64,000 nt of DNA. It comes from Enterocloster clostridioformis (lineage in GTDB: Bacteria; Bacillota; Clostridia; Lachnospirales; Lachnospiraceae). The notes under the pieces were generated by a model. The model had not been told where the DNA came from and ran no database searches. It saw nothing but the letters and a program-made list of their open reading frames with translations. The first letter of the stretch is position 1; the number at the start of each line of letters is the position of its first letter. This document shows, one piece after another, positions 25,015-33,169 of this stretch. The stretch is taken from NCBI RefSeq assembly GCF_020297485.1, contig NZ_JAIWZC010000001.1, positions 434,001 to 498,000 of the forward strand. Direction: 5' to 3'. Position numbers and translations under genes: made by a program.

Positions 25015-25043
25015 TTGATATGAAGCCATCCTTTCGCTATAGT
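25015..25043 (+). promoter_or_regulatory. Promoter of the SulP transporter gene
   Basis: TTGATA at 25015-25020 and TATAGT at 25038-25043 are separated by 17 bases. Its position rules out the earlier in-frame ATG at 24993 as the main start. Confidence 0.75.
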
Positions 25044-25088
25044 AAAAAAGTATTAACATTTTATAAACACGAAAAGGATAAAGTTGAG

Positions 25089-26753
25089 ATGAAAACGCTT
25101 ATACCCCAGCTGTTTCTGTCCATGAAACAGTACACAAAGGAACAATTCACAAAGGACGTGGTATCGGGAATCATTGTGGCCATCATAGCCCTGCCCCTGT
25201 CCATAGCCCTGGCCCTGGCCTCCGGGGTCACACCGGAACAGGGACTTTATACGGCCATCATAGCCGGGTTCGTCATTTCCTTCTTAGGCGGCAGCAAGGT
25301 GCAGATAGCAGGCCCCACTGCAGCCTTTGCCACCATTGTGGCGGGAATCGTCATAAAGAACGGAATGGAGGGACTGGCCACAGCCACCGTCCTGGCCGGC
25401 CTCATTCTTGTCATCATGGGCTTTCTGCGCCTGGGCAGCCTGATCCGGTTCATTCCCTATACCATTACAACCGGCTTTACAACCGGTATCGCGGTGACTA
25501 TTTTCATCGGCCAGATTAAGGATTTCCTGGGGCTCACCTTCATGGAAGCGCCGGTGGAAACCATGGAGAAGCTGGGGCAGGTTATCTCCTGCATAAATAC
25601 CCTGAATCTTCAGGCCTTGGCGGTGGGAGCCGTGTCACTGGCCATTCTAATTCTGTGGCCCGGATTCTTTAAAAAGGTGCCCCCGTCTTTAATTGCCGTT
25701 GTGGCGGCAGCGGTGCTGGTAAAGGCTCTGGATCTGAAGGTCAATACCATAGGGGATTTGTATACCATATCCTCCGGCCTTCCCGCATTCCGCCTGCCGT
25801 CCATCAGCTTCAGCATGGTGCAGAGGGTGATGCCGGACGCCATTACCATAGCCGTGCTGGCTGCCATTGAGTCCCTGCTTTCCTGTGTGGTGGCTGACGG
25901 CATGATAGGCGGAAAGCACAACTCCAACATGGAGCTGGTGGCCCAGGGAGTGGGAAACGCGGCATCAGCGCTTTTCGGAGGCATTCCGGCCACAGGCGCC
26001 ATCGCAAGGACGGCTGCCAACATAAAGAACGGCGGGCGCAGCCCGGTGGCAGGTATGGTCCATGCAGCGGTGCTTCTTCTGATCCTGGTATTCCTCATGC
26101 CGTATGCCGCCCTGATTCCCATGCCCGCCATAGCCGCCATCCTGTTTATGGTAGCTTATAATATGAGTGAGTGGCGGTCCTTTGCGGATGTGGTGAGGAC
26201 AGCGCCCAAAAGCGACACGGCAGTGCTGGTGCTGACCTTTTTCCTCACAGTTGTGTTCGACCTGGTCATGGCAATCGGCGTGGGACTGGCCCTGGCCTGT
26301 CTGCTGTTCATGAAGCGCATGGCGGATGTGTCTGATATTTACGGATGGAAATATGCAGAGGATTACGAGGAGAGCACGGACGGGGAGCGCATTGACTTAA
26401 AACCAGTGCCCAGGCAGGTCATGGTGTTTGAGGTGAACGGTCCCATGTTCTTTGGCGCGGCGGACAAGATTGGACAGATTCCCCTGGATTCGGACAAGAA
26501 GGTGCTGATTCTGCGGATGAGAAGCGTTCCCGCCATGGACGCAACCGCCCTCAACAGCCTTAAGAAGCTGAACGCAAGGTGCCGCAAGGCCCGCATCACC
26601 ATGATTCTTTCCCATGTAAACGAACAGCCCCTTTCTGTGATGGAGAAGGCAGGATTTGACAAGGAGATAGGCAGGGAAAACATAGCGCCCCGCATCGACG
26701 ACGCAATCTGCCGTGCAGGAGAAATTCTCTCCGGGGCAAATCCTGTCGATTGA
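25089..26753 (+). CDS. SulP-family anion transporter with STAS domain
   Basis: The start at 25089 follows AAAAGGATAAAG and the promoter at 25015-25043. The 554-residue protein has the SulP signature near the N-terminus (GIIVAIIALPLSIALALASG, in TM1; GLYTAIIAGF; GPTAAFA), about 12-14 membrane segments, and a C-terminal cytoplasmic STAS domain (about 440-545). Family members take up sulfate, bicarbonate or dicarboxylates; the substrate is not clear from sequence. With metY some 9 kb away, sulfate is possible but unproved. Confidence 0.92.
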   Translation: MKTLIPQLFLSMKQYTKEQFTKDVVSGIIVAIIALPLSIALALASGVTPEQGLYTAIIAGFVISFLGGSKVQIAGPTAAFATIVAGIVIKNGMEGLATATVLAGLILVIMGFLRLGSLIRFIPYTITTGFTTGIAVTIFIGQIKDFLGLTFMEAPVETMEKLGQVISCINTLNLQALAVGAVSLAILILWPGFFKKVPPSLIAVVAAAVLVKALDLKVNTIGDLYTISSGLPAFRLPSISFSMVQRVMPDAITIAVLAAIESLLSCVVADGMIGGKHNSNMELVAQGVGNAASALFGGIPATGAIARTAANIKNGGRSPVAGMVHAAVLLLILVFLMPYAALIPMPAIAAILFMVAYNMSEWRSFADVVRTAPKSDTAVLVLTFFLTVVFDLVMAIGVGLALACLLFMKRMADVSDIYGWKYAEDYEESTDGERIDLKPVPRQVMVFEVNGPMFFGAADKIGQIPLDSDKKVLILRMRSVPAMDATALNSLKKLNARCRKARITMILSHVNEQPLSVMEKAGFDKEIGRENIAPRIDDAICRAGEILSGANPVD

Positions 26754-26862
26754 CAGAAACAGGCAATCAGTATAGACTGGAACATAGTACTGAGTGACAG
26801 AATAATTTCGGTTATCCGGGAATAAATTGGGAATACCAGAGAACAGGAAAGAGGACAGGGAT

Positions 26863-27858
26863 ATGAAGGTTGTGGATATGCACTGTGATACCATTGCGGA
26901 AATTTTTAAGGACCATGAGAGGGGAGGCAGGCAGTCCATCCTTGAGAACCGGCTGATGCTGGATTTGAGGAAGATGCAGGCAGGGGATTACGGACTGCAG
27001 AATTTTGCCCTGTATGTCAATCTGGAACAGGCCAAGGGAAGACCCTTTGAATTCTGTATGGAACTTCTGGACACCTTTTATCAGGAGATGGAGGCCCATG
27101 AGGATATCATAGGAATCGTCAGAACCTACGACGATATCCGCAGAAACTGGGAGCAGGGCAGGATGTCGGCCCTTCTCACGGTGGAGGAGGGCGGGACCTG
27201 CCAGGGAAAAACAGCGTTCCTGCGGGATTTGTACCGGCTGGGAGTGCGCATGATGACCCTGACCTGGAACTTTCCCAACGAGCTGGCATTTCCCAATGCC
27301 AGGATTGAAGAGGCGGACGGTACCTTCAGGATGGCGCCGGATACGGAGCATGGGCTTACGGATACCGGGATTGCTTTTGTGAAGGAAATGGAGCGCCTGG
27401 GAATGATAATCGATATTTCCCATCTGAATGACGCAGGCATATGGGATGTGTTCCGGTATACCAGAAAACCTTTTGTGGCCAGCCATTCCAACGCAAGGGC
27501 CATGGCCTCCCATCCAAGGAACCTGACAGATGATATGATACGCGCCCTGGCAGAGAGGGGCGGCGTTATGGGCATCAATTACTGCACGGCCTTCCTTCGG
27601 GATTTCGGACCGGGGGAAGAGCAGTTAAGCCGCATATCCGACATGGTGGAGCACATGAAGCATATTCGGAAAATCGGCGGCATCGGCTGTATCGGGCTGG
27701 GCTCTGACTTCGACGGAATCAGCGGAAACCTGGAGATGGGGGATGCGGGAAAGCTGCCTATGCTGGCGGACGCCATGGAACGGGAAGGCTTTACCGCCTC
27801 GGAGATAGAGGCTGTATTCTGTAAAAATGTGCTGCGGGTGTATAAGGACATCCTGTAA
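26863..27858 (+). CDS. Membrane-type dipeptidase, peptidase family M19
   Basis: Zinc dipeptidase of 331 residues. The motifs are DMHCDT at the start (metal-binding His and Asp), TVEEGG (bridging Glu), ISHLND, ASHSNARAM and GSDFDG, in the order of renal dipeptidase homologues. No signal peptide is present, so it is probably cytoplasmic and cleaves dipeptides, possibly those with D-residues. The ATG at 26863 follows GAAAGAGGACAGGG. A possible promoter with TTGACA at 26750-26755 lies across the sulP stop codon. Confidence 0.92.
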   Translation: MKVVDMHCDTIAEIFKDHERGGRQSILENRLMLDLRKMQAGDYGLQNFALYVNLEQAKGRPFEFCMELLDTFYQEMEAHEDIIGIVRTYDDIRRNWEQGRMSALLTVEEGGTCQGKTAFLRDLYRLGVRMMTLTWNFPNELAFPNARIEEADGTFRMAPDTEHGLTDTGIAFVKEMERLGMIIDISHLNDAGIWDVFRYTRKPFVASHSNARAMASHPRNLTDDMIRALAERGGVMGINYCTAFLRDFGPGEEQLSRISDMVEHMKHIRKIGGIGCIGLGSDFDGISGNLEMGDAGKLPMLADAMEREGFTASEIEAVFCKNVLRVYKDIL

Positions 27859-27868
27859 GGGGAAAAAC

Positions 27869-27929
27869 TTTACACAGATTTTACATTCCCATGAGGCGGA
27901 TTTTACTTCTGTTTGGTATGCTGTTTACA
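27869..27929 (+). promoter_or_regulatory. Phased TTTACA repeats, probable response-regulator (Pho-box-like) site
   Basis: TTTACA occurs at 27869, 27880 and 27924 and TTTACT at 27902. Start-to-start distances are 11, 22 and 22 bases, all multiples of one helical turn. Direct repeats of TT(A/T)ACA at 11-base spacing are the binding pattern of PhoP/OmpR-class regulators in Firmicutes. The site lies directly before the response-regulator gene, with a possible -10 TATGCT at 27917-27922. Confidence 0.65.
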
Positions 27930-27962
27930 TAGGCGTATGCCGGGAAAGGCGGTAGTTGGAAA

Positions 27963-28640
27963 ATGGAGCGGATTTATATTATAGAAGATGATGAAAACAT
28001 CAGGAATCTGTTAAAAATTGCACTGGAGGGCTTTGGGTATGCGGCGGAAGGGTTTGAGACCGCAGAGGAAGGCCTGGCCAGGATGCGGGAGGAAAAGCCG
28101 GACCTGGTAATTTTTGACTGGATGCTTCCGGGGATGGACGGGACAGAGGCCATCAAGGAGGTAAGGAATACGGAGCAGTTAAAATATGTGCCCATCATGC
28201 TCCTGACTGCCAAGGAAAAGGAGCTTGACAAGGTGGTTGGGCTGGACTGCGGGGCAGACGATTATATGGTAAAGCCCTTTGGGGTGCTGGAGCTGTCGGC
28301 CCGTATCCGCAGCCTGCTTCGCAGGACCAAACGGGAGGAGAACCGGGATGTGCTGTCCTATCAGGATATCCAGGTCAACCGCAAGACCAGGGAGGTTTCA
28401 AGCGGCGGCCGGCTGGTGGAGCTTACACTGAAGGAATTTGAACTGCTGGTTTATCTGCTGGAGAACCAGTCCAGGGTGGTGACCAGGGATGAACTGCTCA
28501 ACCGTATCTGGGGATATGAGTACGATGGAGAGACCAGAACCCTCGATATGCACATCCGTACCCTTCGCCAGAAGCTGGGAGAAGAGGGCGGTGCCTGTAT
28601 TAAGACGGTTCGGGGCGTGGGCTACCGTATGGTGAGATAA
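27963..28640 (+). CDS. OmpR/PhoB-family response regulator
   Basis: The 225-residue protein has a receiver domain with the acidic pair EDD at 8-10, the phospho-acceptor Asp52 in IFDWMLPG, the Thr and Lys switch residues (LLTAKE, MVKPF) and a C-terminal winged helix ending GVGYRMVR. It is followed 26 bases later by its sensor kinase. The phased TTTACA repeats before it suggest positive autoregulation of PhoPR/PhoBR type. The signal could be phosphate or envelope state; sequence alone does not decide. Confidence 0.93.
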   Translation: MERIYIIEDDENIRNLLKIALEGFGYAAEGFETAEEGLARMREEKPDLVIFDWMLPGMDGTEAIKEVRNTEQLKYVPIMLLTAKEKELDKVVGLDCGADDYMVKPFGVLELSARIRSLLRRTKREENRDVLSYQDIQVNRKTREVSSGGRLVELTLKEFELLVYLLENQSRVVTRDELLNRIWGYEYDGETRTLDMHIRTLRQKLGEEGGACIKTVRGVGYRMVR

Positions 28641-28666
28641 CATGACAGGAAACCAAGGAGGAAGGT

Positions 28667-30064
28667 ATGCGTAAGGCATTATTGGAACGATTTATCCTGG
28701 TACTTTTGGCGGCGCTGTGTATCAACAGCGTCATCTTTTATATTGCCAGCAGCAAAATGATGTTAAAAAATTCCAAAAATGACATGACCTACACCATCAG
28801 GGCCGTGGACAGCATCCTGGATTATGACAGGGACTTAATGGAGCAGATGGAGCGCCTGGAGGCGTTTACGGACCGGGATTCCAGCAGGGTGACCCTCATA
28901 AATTCGGACGGTACCGTTGTGACGGATTCGGACGCGGACGCGGAGTATCTGGACAACCATCTGGGACGTGAGGAGGTACGGGCGGCTGTGGAGCACGGGG
29001 AGGGGTATGCCAGGCGTTATTCCAAAACACTGGGCAAGACCATGCTCTATGTGGCCTGCCGATCGGATTATTCGGATATGGTGCTCCGTCTGGCAGTACC
29101 CTATTCCGGCATACAGGAATACCTTCCCATGCTGTTTCCGGCAGCCATCTTAAGCTTCCTTATGGCTATGGCCTGCTCCGTGGTGACTACCAGACGTTTT
29201 GTGTCATCGGTCACCAGACCTCTGCGCCACATCTCAAAAGCCGTGATGAAGGTAAAAGGGGATTACACGGAGCTCCAGTTTGAAAGCTGCCAGTATCCTG
29301 AAATCAACGTCATCGCCGAGACTATCATGAATATGTCAAAGGATGTAAAGGAATACTTAAGCCAGATAGAAAAGGAAAAGCAGATACGCCAGGAATTCTT
29401 CAGCAACGCCTCCCATGAGCTTAAAACCCCCATCACCTCCATCCAGGGCTACGCGGAGCTGCTGGAGAGCGGCATGATTCAGGATGACGGCATGAAACTG
29501 GATTTCGCGAGAAGAATCAAGAAGGAGGCCGCCGGAATGACCGGGCTTATCAATGACATTCTGATGATATCCCGCCTGGAGTCCATGGATGCCGAGGTGA
29601 TGTTCTCTGATGTGAGAATCAGCGTGCTTCTCCAGGAAATCATGGACAGCTTAAAGCCTCTGGCAGCCTCCTGCCAGGTGTTTCTCCATGTGGATGTGAA
29701 GCCGTTATGCATCCGGGCAAACCTGCAGCAGATGAAGGAGCTGTTTACCAATCTGGCCACCAATGCCATTAAGTACAACCGGCCCGGAGGCCAGGTGTGG
29801 ATCACGGTGGGGGAACAGGGGGATGACATGCTGGTAAGAGTAAAGGACAACGGCGTGGGAATCCCGAAGGAGAGCCTGGACCGCATTTTCGAGCGGTTCT
29901 ACCGGGTGGATAAGGGACGCAGCCGCAAACAGGGCGGTACGGGGCTGGGGCTGTCCATTGTGAAACACATCGTGAACTTTTACCATGGAACCATCCATGT
30001 GACCTCCGAACTGGACAAAGGTACGGAGTTTACGGTCACTATTCCTCTTGACATGCATAAATAA
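28667..30064 (+). CDS. Sensor histidine kinase, PhoR-like
   Basis: Membrane sensor of 465 residues: TM1 at about 8-28, an extracytoplasmic domain to about 153, TM2 at about 154-175, a HAMP-like linker, HisKA with the phospho-acceptor His250 in FFSNASHELKTP, and a HATPase_c domain with NAIKYN, DNGVGIP and GGTGLGLSIVKHIV. Its ribosome site is AAGGAGGAAGG. It pairs with the response regulator just upstream. The inverted repeat at 30101-30138 follows it. Confidence 0.94.
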   Translation: MRKALLERFILVLLAALCINSVIFYIASSKMMLKNSKNDMTYTIRAVDSILDYDRDLMEQMERLEAFTDRDSSRVTLINSDGTVVTDSDADAEYLDNHLGREEVRAAVEHGEGYARRYSKTLGKTMLYVACRSDYSDMVLRLAVPYSGIQEYLPMLFPAAILSFLMAMACSVVTTRRFVSSVTRPLRHISKAVMKVKGDYTELQFESCQYPEINVIAETIMNMSKDVKEYLSQIEKEKQIRQEFFSNASHELKTPITSIQGYAELLESGMIQDDGMKLDFARRIKKEAAGMTGLINDILMISRLESMDAEVMFSDVRISVLLQEIMDSLKPLAASCQVFLHVDVKPLCIRANLQQMKELFTNLATNAIKYNRPGGQVWITVGEQGDDMLVRVKDNGVGIPKESLDRIFERFYRVDKGRSRKQGGTGLGLSIVKHIVNFYHGTIHVTSELDKGTEFTVTIPLDMHK

Positions 30065-30100
30065 TAACGGAAATAACTGCAAAAAACAGCGATTTTTCAC

Positions 30101-30138
30101 TTTATTACTTTAAAATCACAGAAATTTAAAGTAATAAA
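30101..30138. promoter_or_regulatory. Perfect 14-base AT-rich inverted repeat
   Basis: TTTATTACTTTAAA and TTTAAAGTAATAAA are exact reverse complements 10 bases apart. The repeat lies between the kinase gene and the -35 of the next promoter. It could be an operator for that promoter or a weak two-way terminator. Confidence 0.5.
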
Positions 30139-30139
30139 A

Positions 30140-30168
30140 TTGACGGCGCAATTTTTTTGTAGTATGAT
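30140..30168 (+). promoter_or_regulatory. Native promoter of the ABC (TrpXYZ-type) operon, now cut off by the IS
   Basis: TTGACG at 30140-30145 and TATGAT at 30163-30168 have a 17-base spacer. The predicted transcript start and ribosome site (GGAAAGAGGAG at 30202-30212) precede the IS110 insertion, so in this genome the promoter is 1.7 kb from its gene. Confidence 0.75.
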
Positions 30169-30306
30169 AGGAAAAGTCCTGATAGGGGACGAATTCTTAA
30201 GTGGAAAGAGGAGATAGTAGGTTGAAAGAAAAAATCAAAAAAAATCGTAACTTAACAAGAGCACCAGTAAACTGCCGCCCCAAAGGATCCTATGGAATAA
30301 AGGGTA

Positions 30307-31563
30307 TCAGGCCATAGCAGGAGGAGTAATCATATAGCCTCGTTTCTCTAAACGTTTGATGGCATTTCTGTCATACTGTTCCTGAAATTTCCGGTACATT
30401 TCTTCAGGAATAGCGGAATAATCCGTATCGGCAGGATTAAATACCTCCTGCTTTTGGAACATGTGGTAAATGCAAGTCAACACCATGCGTGCAATGGCAA
30501 TGATTGCCCGTTTATGACCACGACGTTTTTTTATACGGTCATATTTGTATCTGAAGTAAGGGTTTTTACTCTTGATGGCAGCATTTGCACACTGAACCAG
30601 CAGAGGCTTTAAGTACACCCCGGCTCTTGAAACATGGACGCTCTTCTTTTTACCGGCACTTTCGTTATTTTCAGGAGCCAGCCCAGCCCAGGAGCACAAA
30701 CGTTTTGAGGATTTGAATACCGCCATATCCACCCCGATTTCAGCAATGATAAAGGTGGCAGACTGCTCTGTAATTCCAGGAATTGTAGTAGCCAATTCGA
30801 TAAATTTATGGTAAGGTTTAGCCAGGTCGGAAATCGTTTCTTCGAGAGTGGAGACGCACTCATTGATTTCATCGAAATGCTTTCTGCAGACCTTAATCTT
30901 AACGGATTGGTCACGGCGCAGTTCATAACCGATTATGGAGGTTACAACATCATCTGCCTTGTCCTTTGCTTTTTTAAGAAGCAGGGATTTACAGTATTCG
31001 GGGTCAAATACCTCACAGGTCAGGATATAGTCAACGATGGCGGTCGCTGATTTTCCAAAGGTATCTGAGAGGACGGATGCAAGGGCAATGTTGGAAACCG
31101 TAAGAGCATTCTGTAACCGGTTTTTCTCACTGCTGCGGTGGCCAATCAGTTTCTGCCGGTATCGGAACAATTCCCGAAGCATGCGAATTTCCTTACAGGG
31201 GATATAACTGGAAGGAACAATATCAAATTTAAACAGATCCGCAATCCAGGCGGAGTCTTTGTCATCGGTTTTCTGTCCTTTGATAGCCCTGACATACTTG
31301 GGGTTAGCAACGACAACGTGACAGGAATCCTCCAGGATATTAAAAATTGGAATCCAGTATTTACCAGTGGATTCGAGGCAGATCTCAGTGCAATTGAAAG
31401 AAAGAAGCCATTTTTTCAAAGAATTAAGATCGGAATTGAAGGTGGCGAACCGCTTTTTAACATAAGAAGTAACGCCCCTGTAGTCTGTCAGAGCAATGGT
31501 AGCGACAACAAATTTCTTGTGAACGTCCATGCCACAGCAGACAAAGTGTTTGATAGATAACAT
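30307..31563 (-). CDS. IS110-family transposase (DEDD/serine recombinase), copy 1
   Basis: The 418-residue protein has the N-terminal RuvC-like DEDD domain (CCGMDVHKKF with the first Asp at about 13, LESTGKYW with the Glu, and TDDKDSAWIADL with the last acidic residues) and the C-terminal Transposase_20 domain (TTIPGITEQSATFIIAEIG, CSWAGLAPENNESAGKKK, where the Ser before AGKKK is the likely nucleophile). The start follows AGGAGGGCTGTTTT on the minus strand. It is identical in protein sequence to copy 2, so both are intact and recently moved. Convergent frames on the plus strand within it are shadows. Confidence 0.96.
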   Translation of the reverse strand: MLSIKHFVCCGMDVHKKFVVATIALTDYRGVTSYVKKRFATFNSDLNSLKKWLLSFNCTEICLESTGKYWIPIFNILEDSCHVVVANPKYVRAIKGQKTDDKDSAWIADLFKFDIVPSSYIPCKEIRMLRELFRYRQKLIGHRSSEKNRLQNALTVSNIALASVLSDTFGKSATAIVDYILTCEVFDPEYCKSLLLKKAKDKADDVVTSIIGYELRRDQSVKIKVCRKHFDEINECVSTLEETISDLAKPYHKFIELATTIPGITEQSATFIIAEIGVDMAVFKSSKRLCSWAGLAPENNESAGKKKSVHVSRAGVYLKPLLVQCANAAIKSKNPYFRYKYDRIKKRRGHKRAIIAIARMVLTCIYHMFQKQEVFNPADTDYSAIPEEMYRKFQEQYDRNAIKRLEKRGYMITPPAMA

Positions 31564-31874
31564 AAAACAGCCCTCCTAAGTAAAATAGACAGACATTGAC
31601 TGGCTGTCCAGCAAAGAAAGACCTAAGGAATTGCTTTGACAATGATTAGGTTACGAGCTCAAGGCGTCACTGGTTTGTGCTTGAGAAGACAGCCGACACA
31701 TGTTTTTATGCGGACTTGATCCCAAATGGAGGAACCGATTCTACTTCCTCCTCCGTGCTCTGTAGTGTATCTGTCTGAGGAGAGTTTAACATCAAAAATA
31801 AAATAGTGGAAGCACAAACTTGCTATTTCATAACTGTTTTGTGCCTAAGCGAAGCGAAAGGAATGAGAGTTTTT
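31564..31874 (-). ncRNA. Candidate bridge RNA region of IS110, copy 1
   Basis: The non-coding end before the transposase can form a hairpin GGAGGAA/TTCCTCC (31728-31751), whose minus strand reads GGAGGAAGTA, close to the target GGAGATAGTA. A second hairpin ACCTAA/TTAGGT lies at 31621-31651; its AACCTA matches the end of the element including the TA core. The 9-mer GTTTTTATG at 31702-31710 repeats the other terminus at 31869-31877. These fit target- and donor-binding loops of IS110 bridge RNAs, with the target loop first as in IS621. RNA boundaries are not determined. Confidence 0.5.
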
Positions 31875-32942
31875 ATGAAAAAGATATCAAAAATCATGTC
31901 CCTGGTTTTAGCCGGCGTCATGGTTCTGTCCATGACTGCCTGCGGAGGCAATACGGCTGAAACCACGGCAGCTGCCACCGAGGCACAGAAGGAGACCGCG
32001 GCTGATACGGCTGCAAAGGCGGAAGAGACAACTGAGGGAGAGACCTCAGAGGGTGAGACTGCCGCGAAGGCAGAGGGAACCACCTATAAGATTGGCGTAC
32101 TCCAGCTGGTGCAGCACACCGCTCTGGACGCTGCCAATGACGGTTTCATCGCTGCCTTAGACGACGCTGGAATCGTTTACGAGGTTGACCAGCAGAATGC
32201 TTCCGGCGACCAGTCTGCATGTCAGACAGTGGCATCCAAGTTCGCCAACGAGAAGAAGGATTTGATTCTGGCCATCGCCACTCCGGCTGCGCAGGCCATG
32301 GTGGGCGCGGTGGAGGATACGCCTGTCCTGATTACCGCAGTGACAGACCCGGCTGAATCCGGTCTGGTTAACACCAATGAAAAGCCGGGAGCAAATGTTA
32401 CAGGAACCTCTGATCTGACTCCTGTGAAGGAGCAGATTGACCTGCTTAAGCAGCTGGTTCCGGATGCCAGGACCGTTGGCGTGCTGTACTGCTCCGCGGA
32501 GTCCAACTCCAAGATTCAGGCGGACATGGCCAAGGAAGCCATTGCGGCGGCAGGCATGCAGAGCAAGGAATATACGGTTTCCAGCTCCAATGAGATCCAG
32601 ACCGTGGTACAGTCCATGGTAGGCGCGGTGGATGCGGTGTATGCTCCTACGGACAATGTAATCGCGGCAGGTATGGCCACAGTCGGAATGGTGGCAGGAG
32701 ACAACAAGCTGCCGGTTATCTGCGGAGAGGCAGGCATGGTACAGAACGGCGGACTGGCTACATACGGAATTGATTATTACCAGCTGGGATACATGACCGG
32801 CCAGCAGGCTGTGAAAATCCTCACCGAGGGAGCGTCACCGGCCGATATGCCGATTGAGTACCTGCCGGCTGAGAAGTGCGAGCTGACAGTGAACGAGGAG
32901 ACAGCCCAGACTCTTGGGATTGATGTATCCGGAGCAAGATAA
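31875..32942 (+). CDS. ABC transporter substrate-binding lipoprotein, TrpX-type
   Basis: From the ATG at 31875 the 355-residue product has a full lipoprotein signal (KKISKIMSLVLAGVMVLS then TACGG, Cys about 24), a Thr/Glu/Ala-rich linker and an ABC_sub_bind (PF04392-type) domain beginning YKIGVLQLVQHTALD. Genes of this family form three-gene operons thought to import tryptophan or tyrosine. The start codon is the last triplet of IS110 copy 1, and an in-frame leader in the IS (GTG 31806, ATG 31863) could add 23 or 4 residues. The original ribosome site GAGGAG lies on the far side of the IS. Confidence 0.9.
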   Translation: MKKISKIMSLVLAGVMVLSMTACGGNTAETTAAATEAQKETAADTAAKAEETTEGETSEGETAAKAEGTTYKIGVLQLVQHTALDAANDGFIAALDDAGIVYEVDQQNASGDQSACQTVASKFANEKKDLILAIATPAAQAMVGAVEDTPVLITAVTDPAESGLVNTNEKPGANVTGTSDLTPVKEQIDLLKQLVPDARTVGVLYCSAESNSKIQADMAKEAIAAAGMQSKEYTVSSSNEIQTVVQSMVGAVDAVYAPTDNVIAAGMATVGMVAGDNKLPVICGEAGMVQNGGLATYGIDYYQLGYMTGQQAVKILTEGASPADMPIEYLPAEKCELTVNEETAQTLGIDVSGAR

Positions 32943-32970
32943 ACAGTCGGGCGGCTCAGATGATACAGGC

Positions 32971-33024
32971 GGTGCTGCGGGGCAGAGACGGTAAAAACCG
33001 CTTTGGCCCGCAGCACCCTCTTTT
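32971..33024 (+). terminator. Intergenic hairpin with T-run between binding protein and permease
   Basis: GGTGCTGCGGG and CCCGCAGCACC form a perfect 11-base-pair stem followed by CTCTTTT. Inside an operon it probably acts as a partial terminator or mRNA end stabiliser, giving more binding protein than permease. Confidence 0.7.
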
Positions 33025-33169
33025 CAGTCATTGGGTAAATTGGCATCCGGCAAAGAGGGTAGATGGTTTGCTCAAGCCGTAAGGCTTCCGGGAACGGCGG
33101 TTTGGGCAAGCTATTTACATAATCAAATGATACAAAGGGACAGAGACAGGAACGGAGGTAAGTATAGAT

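Larger units (their letters stand above)
30218..31877 (-). mobile_element. IS110-family insertion sequence, copy 1
   Basis: The 1660-base segment is the same as the one at 58249-59907 apart from one A in a poly-A run. It has no terminal inverted repeats or obvious target duplication, as usual for IS110. The shared sequence starts TAGGTTG and ends TATG. The transposase is on the minus strand, with about 89 bases beyond its stop and 314 non-coding bases before its start, the part where IS110 elements encode their bridge RNA. The last three bases are the ATG of the next gene; a TA core would leave TG to the target. Confidence 0.88.

Noticed and set aside
24993..25088. Earlier ATG for the SulP gene
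   Set aside because: It lies before the predicted promoter and just after the terminator T-run; the 32 extra residues are polar and unlike SulP starts.
31138..31560. 140-residue plus-strand frame opposite the IS110 transposase (and its twin at 59168-59590)
   Set aside because: It is the complement of the conserved transposase N-terminus with no ribosome site; the same frame in the second copy only reflects DNA identity.
31875..32942. T-box or other riboswitch before the TrpX-type operon
   Set aside because: TrpXYZ operons are often T-box controlled, but only about 50 bases lie between the native promoter and the ribosome site, too short for a T-box, and no T-box core motif was seen.
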